From Alphaproteobacteria bacterium (GTDB taxonomy: Bacteria > Pseudomonadota > Alphaproteobacteria > RF32 > CAG-239), in contig JAGCOI010000139.1 of assembly GCA_017645485.1 (NCBI GenBank), forward strand, positions 1-5,185: a DNA stretch of 5,185 nucleotides, written 5' to 3'. The notes beneath the pieces are model-generated. The model was not told the origin of the DNA. It saw only the letters and a program-made list of their open reading frames with translations, and did not search any database. A program made the translations under genes and the position numbers. Of this stretch, positions 1 to 5,185 are shown one piece after another (positions within the stretch are counted from its first letter, which is position 1; each line of letters begins with the position of its first letter).

Positions 1-35
1 AATCCGTATAAATTCATTTTACATTAAATAAAACC

Positions 36-54
36 AATCAAAACTGATATGATT
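36..54 (-). terminator. Weak candidate terminator after the LRR gene
   Basis: Just past the stop codon of the LRR gene the minus strand can form a 5-bp stem (AATCA with TGATT, 9-nt loop), followed by the T-rich stretch GGTTTTATTT. The stem is short and AT-rich, so this is only a possible intrinsic terminator. Nothing better is visible before the window edge. Confidence 0.25.
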
Positions 55-55
55 T

Positions 56-907
56 TTATCTGTATCTGATTATCACTCTGTTTCCTGTTTTCTTAGAAGC
101 TCTTTCTGCTTCCTGAACGGTATATATGCGCTTTGGTGTAAAAACATGACCGATTTGCATATCGGATAACGACAAATATAAATTATTTCCAACTTGAAAT
201 CTCCCGTTTGGCATTTTTGTATATTCCATAACCGACGCACCTGTTTTCGCGGCAGCTTTCTTACATTTTTCCATTAAATTTGAAGAACAAATAATCTGTG
301 TAACCTCCGTCTGCCCATATTCCGAATAAAAAGCACTCTCTGGCAATTGAGTGACGCTCTCAGGCACAATAACGACTTTATCTGTAAGTTTGTTATTACC
401 GCCAAACGCATACCCTCCTATCGTTTCCAGATTTTCAGGTAATATTAATTCTTTAATCTTAGTGTGTGAAATCGCCCATGCACCAATTGAAGTTACAGAA
501 TCCGGAATATCCAAACTATTCAGGTTGCATGAGTGAAAAGCTCCGTCTTTAATTGTCGTTAATGTGCCTGGCAATTGGGCAGTTTTAATATTCATATCTT
601 CAAAAGCCCATGCACCGATAGAAGTAATCCCCTCGTTAATTGTTAAACTTTTCACATTGTTAATATAATCACGCCACGGAGCTGTCGTTGTAGTATCGCC
701 GTCTCTCCATGTTCTGGGATAATCTTGAATTGAACCCGTTGTCACACCGGAATCAGCCAGACCGATACTAAGTTCTTGAGTTGTTAAATTGATTTCCCAT
801 TTACAATTCTCACCGCAACTTCCGCTCGGATTTTCTTGAACCGTTTCACCTGCTGAAACTTGCAAACTCAATAACAAGCAACCTATAAATAACAATAAAG
901 ATTTCAT
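56..907 (-). CDS. Secreted BspA-type leucine-rich-repeat protein
   Basis: Predicted 283-aa exported protein. Residues 1-19 form a Sec signal peptide (basic MKS, a leucine-rich core, VSA before Gly20); a cysteine at residue 10 does not sit in a convincing lipobox. Residues 27-80 carry the CGENCKW...PW segment that often precedes BspA-like repeats. About four to five LRR_5-type repeats follow (roughly 85-194), with the recurring pattern of LTI/LDIP, then a VTSIGAWAF-like turn. The C-terminal 50 residues, ending KRIYTVQEA...VIIRYR, lie outside the repeats and look like a separate small domain. The family is known for surface or secreted proteins that mediate binding; no ligand can be inferred here. 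I place the start at 907 rather than the in-frame ATG at 925, because AAGGAGG lies 4 nt before the former and no ribosome binding site precedes the latter. The gene follows a structured RNA and its terminator, which may control it. Confidence 0.85.
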   Translation of the reverse strand: MKSLLLFIGCLLLSLQVSAGETVQENPSGSCGENCKWEINLTTQELSIGLADSGVTTGSIQDYPRTWRDGDTTTTAPWRDYINNVKSLTINEGITSIGAWAFEDMNIKTAQLPGTLTTIKDGAFHSCNLNSLDIPDSVTSIGAWAISHTKIKELILPENLETIGGYAFGGNNKLTDKVVIVPESVTQLPESAFYSEYGQTEVTQIICSSNLMEKCKKAAAKTGASVMEYTKMPNGRFQVGNNLYLSLSDMQIGHVFTPKRIYTVQEAERASKKTGNRVIIRYR

Positions 908-911
908 ACGC

Positions 912-918
912 CCTCCTT
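912..918 (-). promoter_or_regulatory. Strong ribosome binding site of the LRR gene
   Basis: The minus strand reads AAGGAGG, then GCGT, then the ATG at 907. This near-perfect Shine-Dalgarno decides the start at 907. The upstream in-frame ATG at 925 would begin right after the terminator T-tract with no such site, and would add six residues (MRQGGR) before the signal peptide. Confidence 0.8.
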
Positions 919-930
919 GTCTCATATGTT

Positions 931-956
931 AAAAACCGCCCCATATCAAGAGCGGT
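931..956 (-). terminator. Intrinsic terminator directly upstream of the LRR gene
   Basis: On the minus strand ACCGCTC (956-950) pairs with GGGCGGT (941-935) over 7 bp, including one G-U pair, with an 8-nt loop. Five Ts (935-931) follow, the first of them paired. This is one of the few GC-rich stretches in an AT-rich intergenic region. It lies 12 nt before the ribosome binding site of the LRR gene, so it terminates a transcript coming from the 956-1240 region. It is either the end of an ncRNA or an attenuator. Confidence 0.75.
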
Positions 957-1199
957 CGGAGAGTGAAATAATCATGTTACAGGAAATGACTCTTATGACT
1001 TTTAGGATGAACCTTGGACATCTGCCATAAGCTCCCCAACCTTAAAATCGGGGATAATACGTGCATCCTTTAAAAATAAAAAAAGGACAGCACAATTGCA
1101 GTGTTATCCATCACTGCCTGTAACAATAAGCTATTTCAAAGCTCCGCACCCTATCATGGTGCTTGATGTAAAATTTCTTTTACATCCTTTAAGAGGATG
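931..1199 (-). ncRNA. Candidate uncharacterised structured RNA (about 270 nt)
   Basis: No protein gene fits here, but the minus strand is dense in complementary segments. In RNA order: CAUCCU/AGGAUG hairpin (1199-1183); a perfect 9-bp stem with a GAAA tetraloop (1186-1165), which overlaps and so excludes the first; a 5-bp stem GCACC/GGUGC (1162-1146); GAGCU/AGCUU (1144-1128); then a multi-branch domain closed by a 9-bp long-range helix, UGUUACAGG (1125-1117) with CCUGUAACA (983-975). Inside that domain are hairpin GCAGUG/CACUGC (1117-1098) and helix AGGAUG/CAUCCU (1069-1064 with 1009-1004), which encloses UCCCC/GGGGA (1054-1033). The element ends in the intrinsic terminator at 956-931. A U-rich tract (1084-1072) separates two of the helices. 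The 5' end is set by the first hairpin; I found no convincing promoter, so it may extend a little further. By eye I see none of the conserved cores of tmRNA, RNase P RNA, SRP RNA or the common riboswitches. Strand rests on the terminator orientation. Confidence 0.55.
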
Positions 1200-1237
1200 A
1201 CATATTTTCACATTATTTGCAAGCAAAAAATTGATAT

Positions 1238-1272
1238 AAAAAAACTTTGGCCTTTCAAAAAAAGGCCAAAGT
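1238..1272 (-). terminator. Strong intrinsic terminator of ftsH
   Basis: A perfect 12-bp inverted repeat, ACTTTGGCCTTT on both arms (1272-1261 and 1255-1244) with a 5-nt loop, is followed on the minus strand by a run of seven Ts counting the last paired base (1244-1238). It begins 30 nt after the ftsH stop codon. It should separate ftsH from the downstream RNA region and the LRR gene. Confidence 0.92.
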
Positions 1273-1301
1273 CTTCAAAACTTATGGTATAAAATCAAAC
1301 A

Positions 1302-3167
1302 TTATATCTCAGGCACGGATGCTTTGGTCTTTTTATCATCGGAAACCGGCACCTGAGCCGATTTATCAATTTTTTCACCTCTTAACACGGCATTGATTTC
1401 ATCACCCGTCAGTGTTTCATATTCCATCATCGCTTGAGCAAGTTTTTCCCAATCTTTTTTCTTTGTTTTCAAGATTTTCAAAGCTTCCTCATGTGCATCT
1501 GTCACTAAACGTTTAATTTCCGAATCCACAAGCTTGGCGGTTTCTTCACTCATGTTTTTATTTTGCGTCACCGACCTGCCTAAAAACACTTCATTTGAAT
1601 TATCCGTATATTGTATCGGACCCAAAATATCACTCATGCCCCACTCGGTTACCATGGAACGTGCTAAATTTGTTGCTCCGGCAATATCCGACGATGCGCC
1701 GGAAGTTACGGCATCATAACCGAACTTCAATTCTTCAGCAGCTCTGCCGCCCATTAAAATCGTCAAACGTGACAACATTTTGGCCCGTGTATATGAATAT
1801 TGATCTTTTTCCGGCAATTGTTGAACCATACCGAGCGCTCGCCCTCTCGGAATAATGGTTGCTTTATGAATCGGATCTGTTTCTTTCACATTCAGCGAAC
1901 AAATCGCATGTCCGGCCTCATGATAAGCTGTCAGTAATTTTTCTTTTTCATCCATGGCCATAGACTTGCGTTCGTTACCCATTAAAACTTTATCTTTAGC
2001 CTCATCAAAATCTTCGGCCGTTACTTTACGTTTATCCTTGCGCGCCGCCAATAAGGCCGCTTCATTAACCAAATTAGCCAAATCCGCGCCCGAAAATCCG
2101 GGTGTTCCGCGTGCAACGACAGATAAATCAACATCTTTTGCAAGCGGTACTTTCTTAACGTGTACCTTTAAGATTTCTTCTCTGCCTTTAATATCAGGAT
2201 TTGTAACAACAACCTGTCTGTCAAAACGCCCGGGACGCAATAAGGCCGGATCTAAAACATCAGGTCTGTTTGTTGCGGCAATTAAAATGACATTTTCATT
2301 TTCTTCAAAGCCATCCATTTCTACAAGCAGTTGGTTTAATGTTTGTTCTCTTTCGTCATTGCCACCGCCCAAACCGGCACCTCTGTGACGCCCGACGGCA
2401 TCAATTTCATCAATAAACAACAAACACGGTGCATTCTTTTTGGCTTGCGAGAACATATCACGCACACGCGAAGCACCCACACCGACAAACATTTCCACAA
2501 AATCAGAACCGGAAATCGAAAAGAACGGCACATCTGCCTCACCGGCCACGGCTTTTGCAAGTAATGTTTTACCTGTTCCCGGAGGACCGACAAGCAACAC
2601 ACCCTTCGGAATCCGCCCCCCCAAGCGTGAAAACTTTTTCGGATCTTTCAAAAAATCCACCACTTCTTCAAGTTCTTGTTTTGATTCATCTGCACCGGCA
2701 ACATCTGCAAACGTTACTTTTTTTGTATTTTCAATCAATCTTGCACGAGATTTTCCAAAACTCATCGCTTTATTGTTGCCTGAATTAGCCTGACGCATAA
2801 AGAAAATCCACACGCCGATTAACAACAACATCGGAAACCATGATACAAAAATACTCCAAAACGTGGAAGATCCCGTATCCATGGGTTTGGCATTAACTTT
2901 AACATTATTTTTTCTAAGCGTTTCAATCATGGACGGGTCATATGGTGCATAAGTATAAAAACTTGTACCGTCAACCATCTTACCATAAACATCAGGACCG
3001 CTTACCGTCACCTCGGCAATTCGTTTGTTTTCAGCTTCCGACATAAAGTCCGAAAATGCCAGTTTCGTCTTCAAACCGGCTTCATTGCTCAAGCCGCCGA
3101 CATTCGTAAGAATAAACAGACCTAAAAAAATAAGCGCCCAAATTAAAAAATTTTTATTGATCTTCAT
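1302..3167 (-). CDS. ftsH: ATP-dependent zinc metalloprotease FtsH
   Basis: Membrane-anchored AAA+ protease that unfolds and degrades misfolded membrane proteins and short-lived regulators; it works as a hexamer facing the cytoplasm. The 621-aa product is full length for the family. Order of parts: first membrane segment about 7-24; periplasmic domain about 25-101; second membrane segment about 103-124; AAA+ domain with Walker A GPPGTGKT (194-201), pore motif MFVG (226-229), Walker B LLFIDEID (249-256) and second region of homology with RPGRFDR (311-317); then the M41 protease domain with the zinc motif HEAGH (416-420) and the third-ligand aspartate in GASSD (D494). The C-terminal tail after about 600 is short and charged. 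All catalytic residues are present. The start at 3167 has AGGAAA 6 nt upstream. It lies 81 bp after ptsH in the same direction, has its own candidate promoter, and ends at a strong terminator. PTS genes are not the usual neighbours of ftsH, which is more often next to tilS or folP. Confidence 0.98.
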   Translation of the reverse strand: MKINKNFLIWALIFLGLFILTNVGGLSNEAGLKTKLAFSDFMSEAENKRIAEVTVSGPDVYGKMVDGTSFYTYAPYDPSMIETLRKNNVKVNAKPMDTGSSTFWSIFVSWFPMLLLIGVWIFFMRQANSGNNKAMSFGKSRARLIENTKKVTFADVAGADESKQELEEVVDFLKDPKKFSRLGGRIPKGVLLVGPPGTGKTLLAKAVAGEADVPFFSISGSDFVEMFVGVGASRVRDMFSQAKKNAPCLLFIDEIDAVGRHRGAGLGGGNDEREQTLNQLLVEMDGFEENENVILIAATNRPDVLDPALLRPGRFDRQVVVTNPDIKGREEILKVHVKKVPLAKDVDLSVVARGTPGFSGADLANLVNEAALLAARKDKRKVTAEDFDEAKDKVLMGNERKSMAMDEKEKLLTAYHEAGHAICSLNVKETDPIHKATIIPRGRALGMVQQLPEKDQYSYTRAKMLSRLTILMGGRAAEELKFGYDAVTSGASSDIAGATNLARSMVTEWGMSDILGPIQYTDNSNEVFLGRSVTQNKNMSEETAKLVDSEIKRLVTDAHEEALKILKTKKKDWEKLAQAMMEYETLTGDEINAVLRGEKIDKSAQVPVSDDKKTKASVPEI

Positions 3168-3204
3168 ACACTATTTCCTATTTCAATATCAAATACGTTT
3201 ATAT

Positions 3205-3233
3205 AATATAAAAATCAAATTTCAAAAACTCAA
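3205..3233 (-). promoter_or_regulatory. Candidate sigma70-type promoter for ftsH
   Basis: In the 81-bp ptsH-ftsH gap the minus strand has TTGAGT (3233-3228), a 17-nt spacer and TATATT (3210-3205), with a start of transcription expected about 30 nt before the ftsH ATG. The region is very AT-rich, so chance matches are likely. Read-through from ptsH is equally possible, since no strong terminator separates the genes. Confidence 0.4.
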
Positions 3234-3248
3234 GAGGTTTTCAAAATC

Positions 3249-3527
3249 TTACTCTTCTCCAAATTTAGCATTAATTAAAACAGTTAATGTTTCCATAGCC
3301 TTTTCTGCATCTTTACCTTGAGTTCTGATATGAATAACCGTCCCTTTGGCTGCCGCCAACATCATCAGTCCCATAATAGAATCTCCGTTCACGGTTTGCC
3401 CCATTCGTGAAACAAAAACTTCGGCATTCATATTTTCCACAGATTTAACAAATGTTGCCGCCGCTCTCGCATGTAAGCCTTTTGTATTACATATCATTAA
3501 ATCTTTTTCACAAATTTTTTCAGACAT
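3249..3527 (-). CDS. ptsH: Phosphocarrier protein HPr
   Basis: Small cytoplasmic PTS phosphocarrier that passes phosphate from enzyme I to EIIA proteins. The 92-aa product has the HPr fold throughout: active-site motif GLHARAA with His19, and the regulatory motif NGDSIMGLMML with Ser50, matching the serine phosphorylated by HPr kinase/phosphatase. That implies an hprK gene elsewhere, since none is in the window. The start at 3527 lies 2 nt after the EIIA stop codon, with AGGAA inside the EIIA tail as ribosome binding site, so the two are cotranscribed and probably co-translated. In alphaproteobacteria EIIA-Man plus HPr without sugar-specific membrane components form a regulatory phosphorelay rather than a transport route; the same role is inferred here. 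Two cysteines (6 and 13) lie near the active site; their significance is unknown. Confidence 0.96.
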   Translation of the reverse strand: MSEKICEKDLMICNTKGLHARAAATFVKSVENMNAEVFVSRMGQTVNGDSIMGLMMLAAAKGTVIHIRTQGKDAEKAMETLTVLINAKFGEE

Positions 3528-3529
3528 TC

Positions 3530-3928
3530 TCAGCTTCCTAAAAATTTTGAAGCAATGGTAATATATTTTTTGCCTGCATCTTGTGCCGCTTCTGTTGCTT
3601 CCTTTAAGGGTGTATGGTCACGCAACCCTGCTAATTTAATGAGCATCGGCAAATTCAAGCCCGCCAAAACTTCAATATTTCCTTGCTCAATAAGTGAAAT
3701 TGAAAGATTGGACGGTGTTCCGCCAAACATATCCGTTAATACAATTACACCGGATCCGTCATCAACGGTATGTACTTTTTCCAAAATCTCTGCCCGACGT
3801 TTTTGTATATCATCTTTCGGAAACAAGCCGACCGTTGCAATCTGTTTTTGCGGACCGACAACATACTGCATGGCAGATAAAAATTCATCTGCCAATGCTC
3901 CGTGTGCAACCAAAACCAAGCCTATCAT
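3530..3928 (-). CDS. PTS EIIA component, mannose (Man) family
   Basis: Soluble EIIA domain of the mannose/fructose/sorbose class, which accepts phosphate from HPr. The 132-aa product is a single-domain protein of typical length. It begins with the family signature MIGLVLVAHG, where His9 is the phosphorylated residue, and has the conserved LTDMFGGTPSN motif (64-74) with Asp66 near the active site. There is no fused EIIB domain and no EIIC or EIID gene nearby. It resembles the stand-alone EIIA (often called ManX or PtsM) encoded with HPr in many alphaproteobacteria, where it acts in regulation. The ATG overlaps the stop of the preceding 139-aa gene in an ATGA arrangement (3925-3928), and its own ribosome binding site is weak, which suggests translational coupling to that gene. 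Confidence 0.94.
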   Translation of the reverse strand: MIGLVLVAHGALADEFLSAMQYVVGPQKQIATVGLFPKDDIQKRRAEILEKVHTVDDGSGVIVLTDMFGGTPSNLSISLIEQGNIEVLAGLNLPMLIKLAGLRDHTPLKEATEAAQDAGKKYITIASKFLGS

Positions 3929-4344
3929 TTATTCTGTCCGCCCGTCCATGAACGCACAACGCCGAATGATTCCAAAATTTCAGCTTTGTTCTTGGCTTTA
4001 ATAATTTCATCTGCGCGACCTTGACGCCCTAAAATAAATATACTATCCACATTTTCAACAGGAACACCGTAAACACGCTCGACAACCTCACCGGATAATT
4101 CAACAATCATCACAACTTCATGTTCGGCTAAAATATTTTTTGTTTCCTCATCAATATCATCCAAACGAATGGCAAGGCGCTCATCTCTTCGTAACAATGC
4201 TGTTGACTTACCGTCAAATTCCAACACGGGATCAATCGGCGTCCCCGGACGTGCATCAATAAAAACGGCTATTTCACCATATTTATTTTCAATGATTTCA
4301 TAAAAGTTTTGCTTTTCAACTAAAGTATAATATTGCGTTTCCAT
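3925..4344 (-). CDS. Unrecognised 139-aa protein, first gene of the PTS operon
   Basis: I do not recognise the family. The 139-aa product is acidic, without a signal peptide, membrane segment, P-loop or cysteine, so it is probably a soluble cytoplasmic protein. Its pattern suggests a compact alpha/beta fold: strands around IAVFIDA (25-31), VVMIVEL (76-82) and SIFILG (101-106), and a charged helix at about 109-125. A RRDERLAIRLDDIDEET stretch (52-68) is rich in paired charges. It starts the operon with EIIA and HPr, overlapping EIIA by 4 nt, so a role linked to the phosphorelay is a reasonable inference. In many alphaproteobacteria hprK and rapZ occupy this place; this protein is too short and lacks the nucleotide-binding motif of either. 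The start at 4344 has AAGGAA 7 nt upstream and a clear promoter in front. Real gene: very likely; function: unknown. Confidence 0.85.
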   Translation of the reverse strand: METQYYTLVEKQNFYEIIENKYGEIAVFIDARPGTPIDPVLEFDGKSTALLRRDERLAIRLDDIDEETKNILAEHEVVMIVELSGEVVERVYGVPVENVDSIFILGRQGRADEIIKAKNKAEILESFGVVRSWTGGQNK

Positions 4345-4360
4345 ATCGTATTTCCTTATT

Positions 4361-4376
4361 ATATTAAAGTTAATAT
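4361..4376. repeat. AT-rich palindrome near the predicted transcription start
   Basis: ATATTAA and TTAATAT form a perfect 7-bp inverted repeat around a 2-nt centre. It lies just downstream of the -10 element and upstream of the ribosome binding site of the 139-aa gene. It could be an operator, but its pure A/T arms make chance occurrence plausible in this composition. Confidence 0.25.
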
Positions 4377-4383
4377 TGATTGT

Positions 4384-4413
4384 ATTCTAAATGTTTTTTT
4401 TTACACCTGTCAA
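4384..4413 (-). promoter_or_regulatory. Sigma70-type promoter of the 139-aa/EIIA/HPr operon
   Basis: The minus strand carries a consensus -35 TTGACA (4413-4408), an 18-nt spacer containing nine As, and a -10 TAGAAT (4389-4384) matching five of six consensus bases. Transcription should start about 30 nt before the 4344 start codon. The element sits wholly in the 82-bp gap after the lysine-rich gene, which makes the PTS genes a separate transcription unit. Confidence 0.7.
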
Positions 4414-4426
4414 ATCATTCAACAAC

Positions 4427-5185
4427 TTATCTGCTAAATTCAGATTGACTGCCTCTGAATTTCGGGGCATCTGATTTTTCTTTTTGAGCAGATTTTTTCT
4501 TATCATCTTGCAGATATTTCAAGTCCATATTTTCTTTACTCTTTTTAACTTTAGCTTTTCTTCTCTGCACATTTTGACCGGACTTTTTCAAGATAAGTTC
4601 CGCCAACTTAATTTCATCAAGCTTATCTTCCCCTGCTTTAATCACGTCTTTCATATCTAAATTTTTTGTTGCTTTCTGACCGCCTAAATTTTCAACTTTT
4701 TTAATACCGCGTGCTGCTTGAATAATTTTACCGTCTTGAATTTTACCTTTCATTCCAAGCCTGCCCGACACTTCCTTTTGAACAACCTTTTCTTGCATTT
4801 CTTTAGGCTTAAAAACAGCTTCCTGCATCGCCGTTGCCACAGTTTTTTCGCTCAATCCCTTTAACCCCGTTTCTTTGGCTAAATTATGCGCAACGTGCAA
4901 AGCTTCCATTTTTCCGGCATCTTGTAAAGCCTTCATGGTAGAAAGCGTTTCTTTTTGCAACAACATTAATTTTTCGTTATCAGTCAATCCCTTCATTAAA
5001 CGATTGTCATCCTGTTCTTCAGGCATTTGAATCGTCGGCCGAGGTATGTATGTGTATTCTTCATCATCTTCTTCATCATAAACTTCCTGCACTTTTTTTC
5101 TTAATTTGAATAAATCAAGTGGAATTGTTTGTTTAATATTGATACGCTTTTTGGGTTGTTTTTTATCTTTATTTTCTTCAAAAGC
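4427..5185 (-). CDS. Lysine-rich protein of unknown function (5' end outside window)
   Basis: The frame is open to the window edge, so the gene is partial: the last 252 residues are seen. A GTG at 5092 is a possible internal start, but the 31 codons before it continue the same lysine-rich style (KKQPKKR, then a LDLFKLRKK segment) and no ribosome binding site stands out, so I read through it. The visible part has a lysine-rich start, an acidic patch (YDEEDDEEYTY), a central region of probable helices rich in Lys, Glu and Met, and a strongly basic tail (RRKAKVKKSK, DDKKKSAQKEK). No signal peptide, membrane segment, catalytic motif or known domain is visible. The composition suggests a disordered or coiled protein that may bind nucleic acid or act as a scaffold; that is only inference. 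It is followed by the PTS operon on the same strand but is separated by a promoter. Confidence 0.8.
   Translation of the reverse strand, partial: AFEENKDKKQPKKRINIKQTIPLDLFKLRKKVQEVYDEEDDEEYTYIPRPTIQMPEEQDDNRLMKGLTDNEKLMLLQKETLSTMKALQDAGKMEALHVAHNLAKETGLKGLSEKTVATAMQEAVFKPKEMQEKVVQKEVSGRLGMKGKIQDGKIIQAARGIKKVENLGGQKATKNLDMKDVIKAGEDKLDEIKLAELILKKSGQNVQRRKAKVKKSKENMDLKYLQDDKKKSAQKEKSDAPKFRGSQSEFSR
4436..4462. repeat. Perfect 9-bp inverted repeat at the end of the lysine-rich gene
   Basis: AAATTCAGA and TCTGAATTT are exact inverted copies separated by 9 nt, lying within the last codons before the stop at 4427. On the minus-strand mRNA this gives a stable hairpin but no T-run follows, so it is not a classical terminator. 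It might protect the mRNA 3' end, help Rho-dependent termination, or be chance. Confidence 0.45.

Noticed and set aside
905..949. TTGATA (949-944) with TATGAG (926-921) at 17-nt spacing as a promoter for the LRR gene.
   Set aside because: The start of transcription would fall at the ribosome binding site itself and the -35 lies in the terminator loop, so it is probably chance.
974..1030. An 18-codon plus-strand ORF (starting MLQEMTLM) with a GGAGAG 10 nt upstream.
   Set aside because: It lies inside the region whose minus strand forms the structured RNA, is very short, has poor ribosome-site spacing and no visible promoter or homology.
1199..1226. TTGCTT (1226-1221) with TATGTC (1204-1199) at 16-nt spacing as a promoter for the structured RNA.
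   Set aside because: The -10 matches only three of six consensus bases, and other registers are no better, so I leave the RNA start unresolved.
926..1240. tmRNA, RNase P RNA, SRP RNA, tRNA or a CRISPR array in the intergenic region.
   Set aside because: I see no tRNA-like acceptor ends, no GAGGAAAGUC-like P RNA core, no SRP tetraloop domain and no regularly spaced direct repeats.
1954..2388. A long plus-strand open frame (144 codons) opposite ftsH, and similar frames at 2440-2793 and 3555-4001.
   Set aside because: They are antisense to strongly conserved protein-coding motifs of ftsH and EIIA, and their translations look like low-complexity shadows with no recognisable domain.
2336..2602. 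A minus-strand 88-codon frame within ftsH.
   Set aside because: It overlaps the Walker A to Walker B region in another frame; the ftsH frame carries all the family motifs.
3225..3241. AAAAC/GTTTT stem after ptsH as a terminator.
   Set aside because: Only 5 bp, four of them A-T, and no clean T-run follows at the right distance; it is typical of random AT-rich spacer.

Overview
The window reads almost entirely on the minus strand and looks like chromosomal DNA from a low-GC alphaproteobacterium. FtsH has the alphaproteobacterial style (a [14 protein letters not shown] second membrane segment, then RQ...[12 protein letters not shown]). A mannose-class EIIA sits beside HPr with no sugar permease, the arrangement of the regulatory PTS of alphaproteobacteria. 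The AT-rich composition plus a secreted BspA-type leucine-rich-repeat protein suggest an uncultured, host- or gut-associated lineage. That lineage assignment is inference, not something I could search.

Layout in the direction of transcription (high to low coordinates). A lysine-rich protein of unknown function enters from the right edge (5185-4427, 5' end missing). A good sigma70-type promoter (4413-4384) then starts a tight operon: an unrecognised 139-aa protein (4344-3925), overlapping by 4 nt with an EIIA-Man-type phosphocarrier (3928-3530), followed after 2 nt by HPr (3527-3249). An 81-bp gap with a candidate promoter leads to ftsH (3167-1302), which ends in a strong intrinsic terminator (1272-1238).

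Between ftsH and the last gene is about 330 bp with no protein gene. Its minus strand folds into a chain of hairpins, a nested multi-branch domain and a terminal GC-rich intrinsic terminator (956-931), so I interpret it as an uncharacterised structured RNA of about 270 nt. The terminator ends 12 nt before the ribosome binding site of a secreted LRR protein (907-56). The RNA could therefore be a stand-alone ncRNA or an attenuating leader of that gene.

Functionally, EIIA and HPr are soluble phosphorelay proteins that carry regulatory signals; HPr keeps both the active-site His and the serine used by HPr kinase. FtsH is the membrane AAA+ zinc protease for quality control. The LRR protein is exported and probably faces the environment. 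The most interesting unexplained item is the structured RNA with its terminator next to the LRR start.
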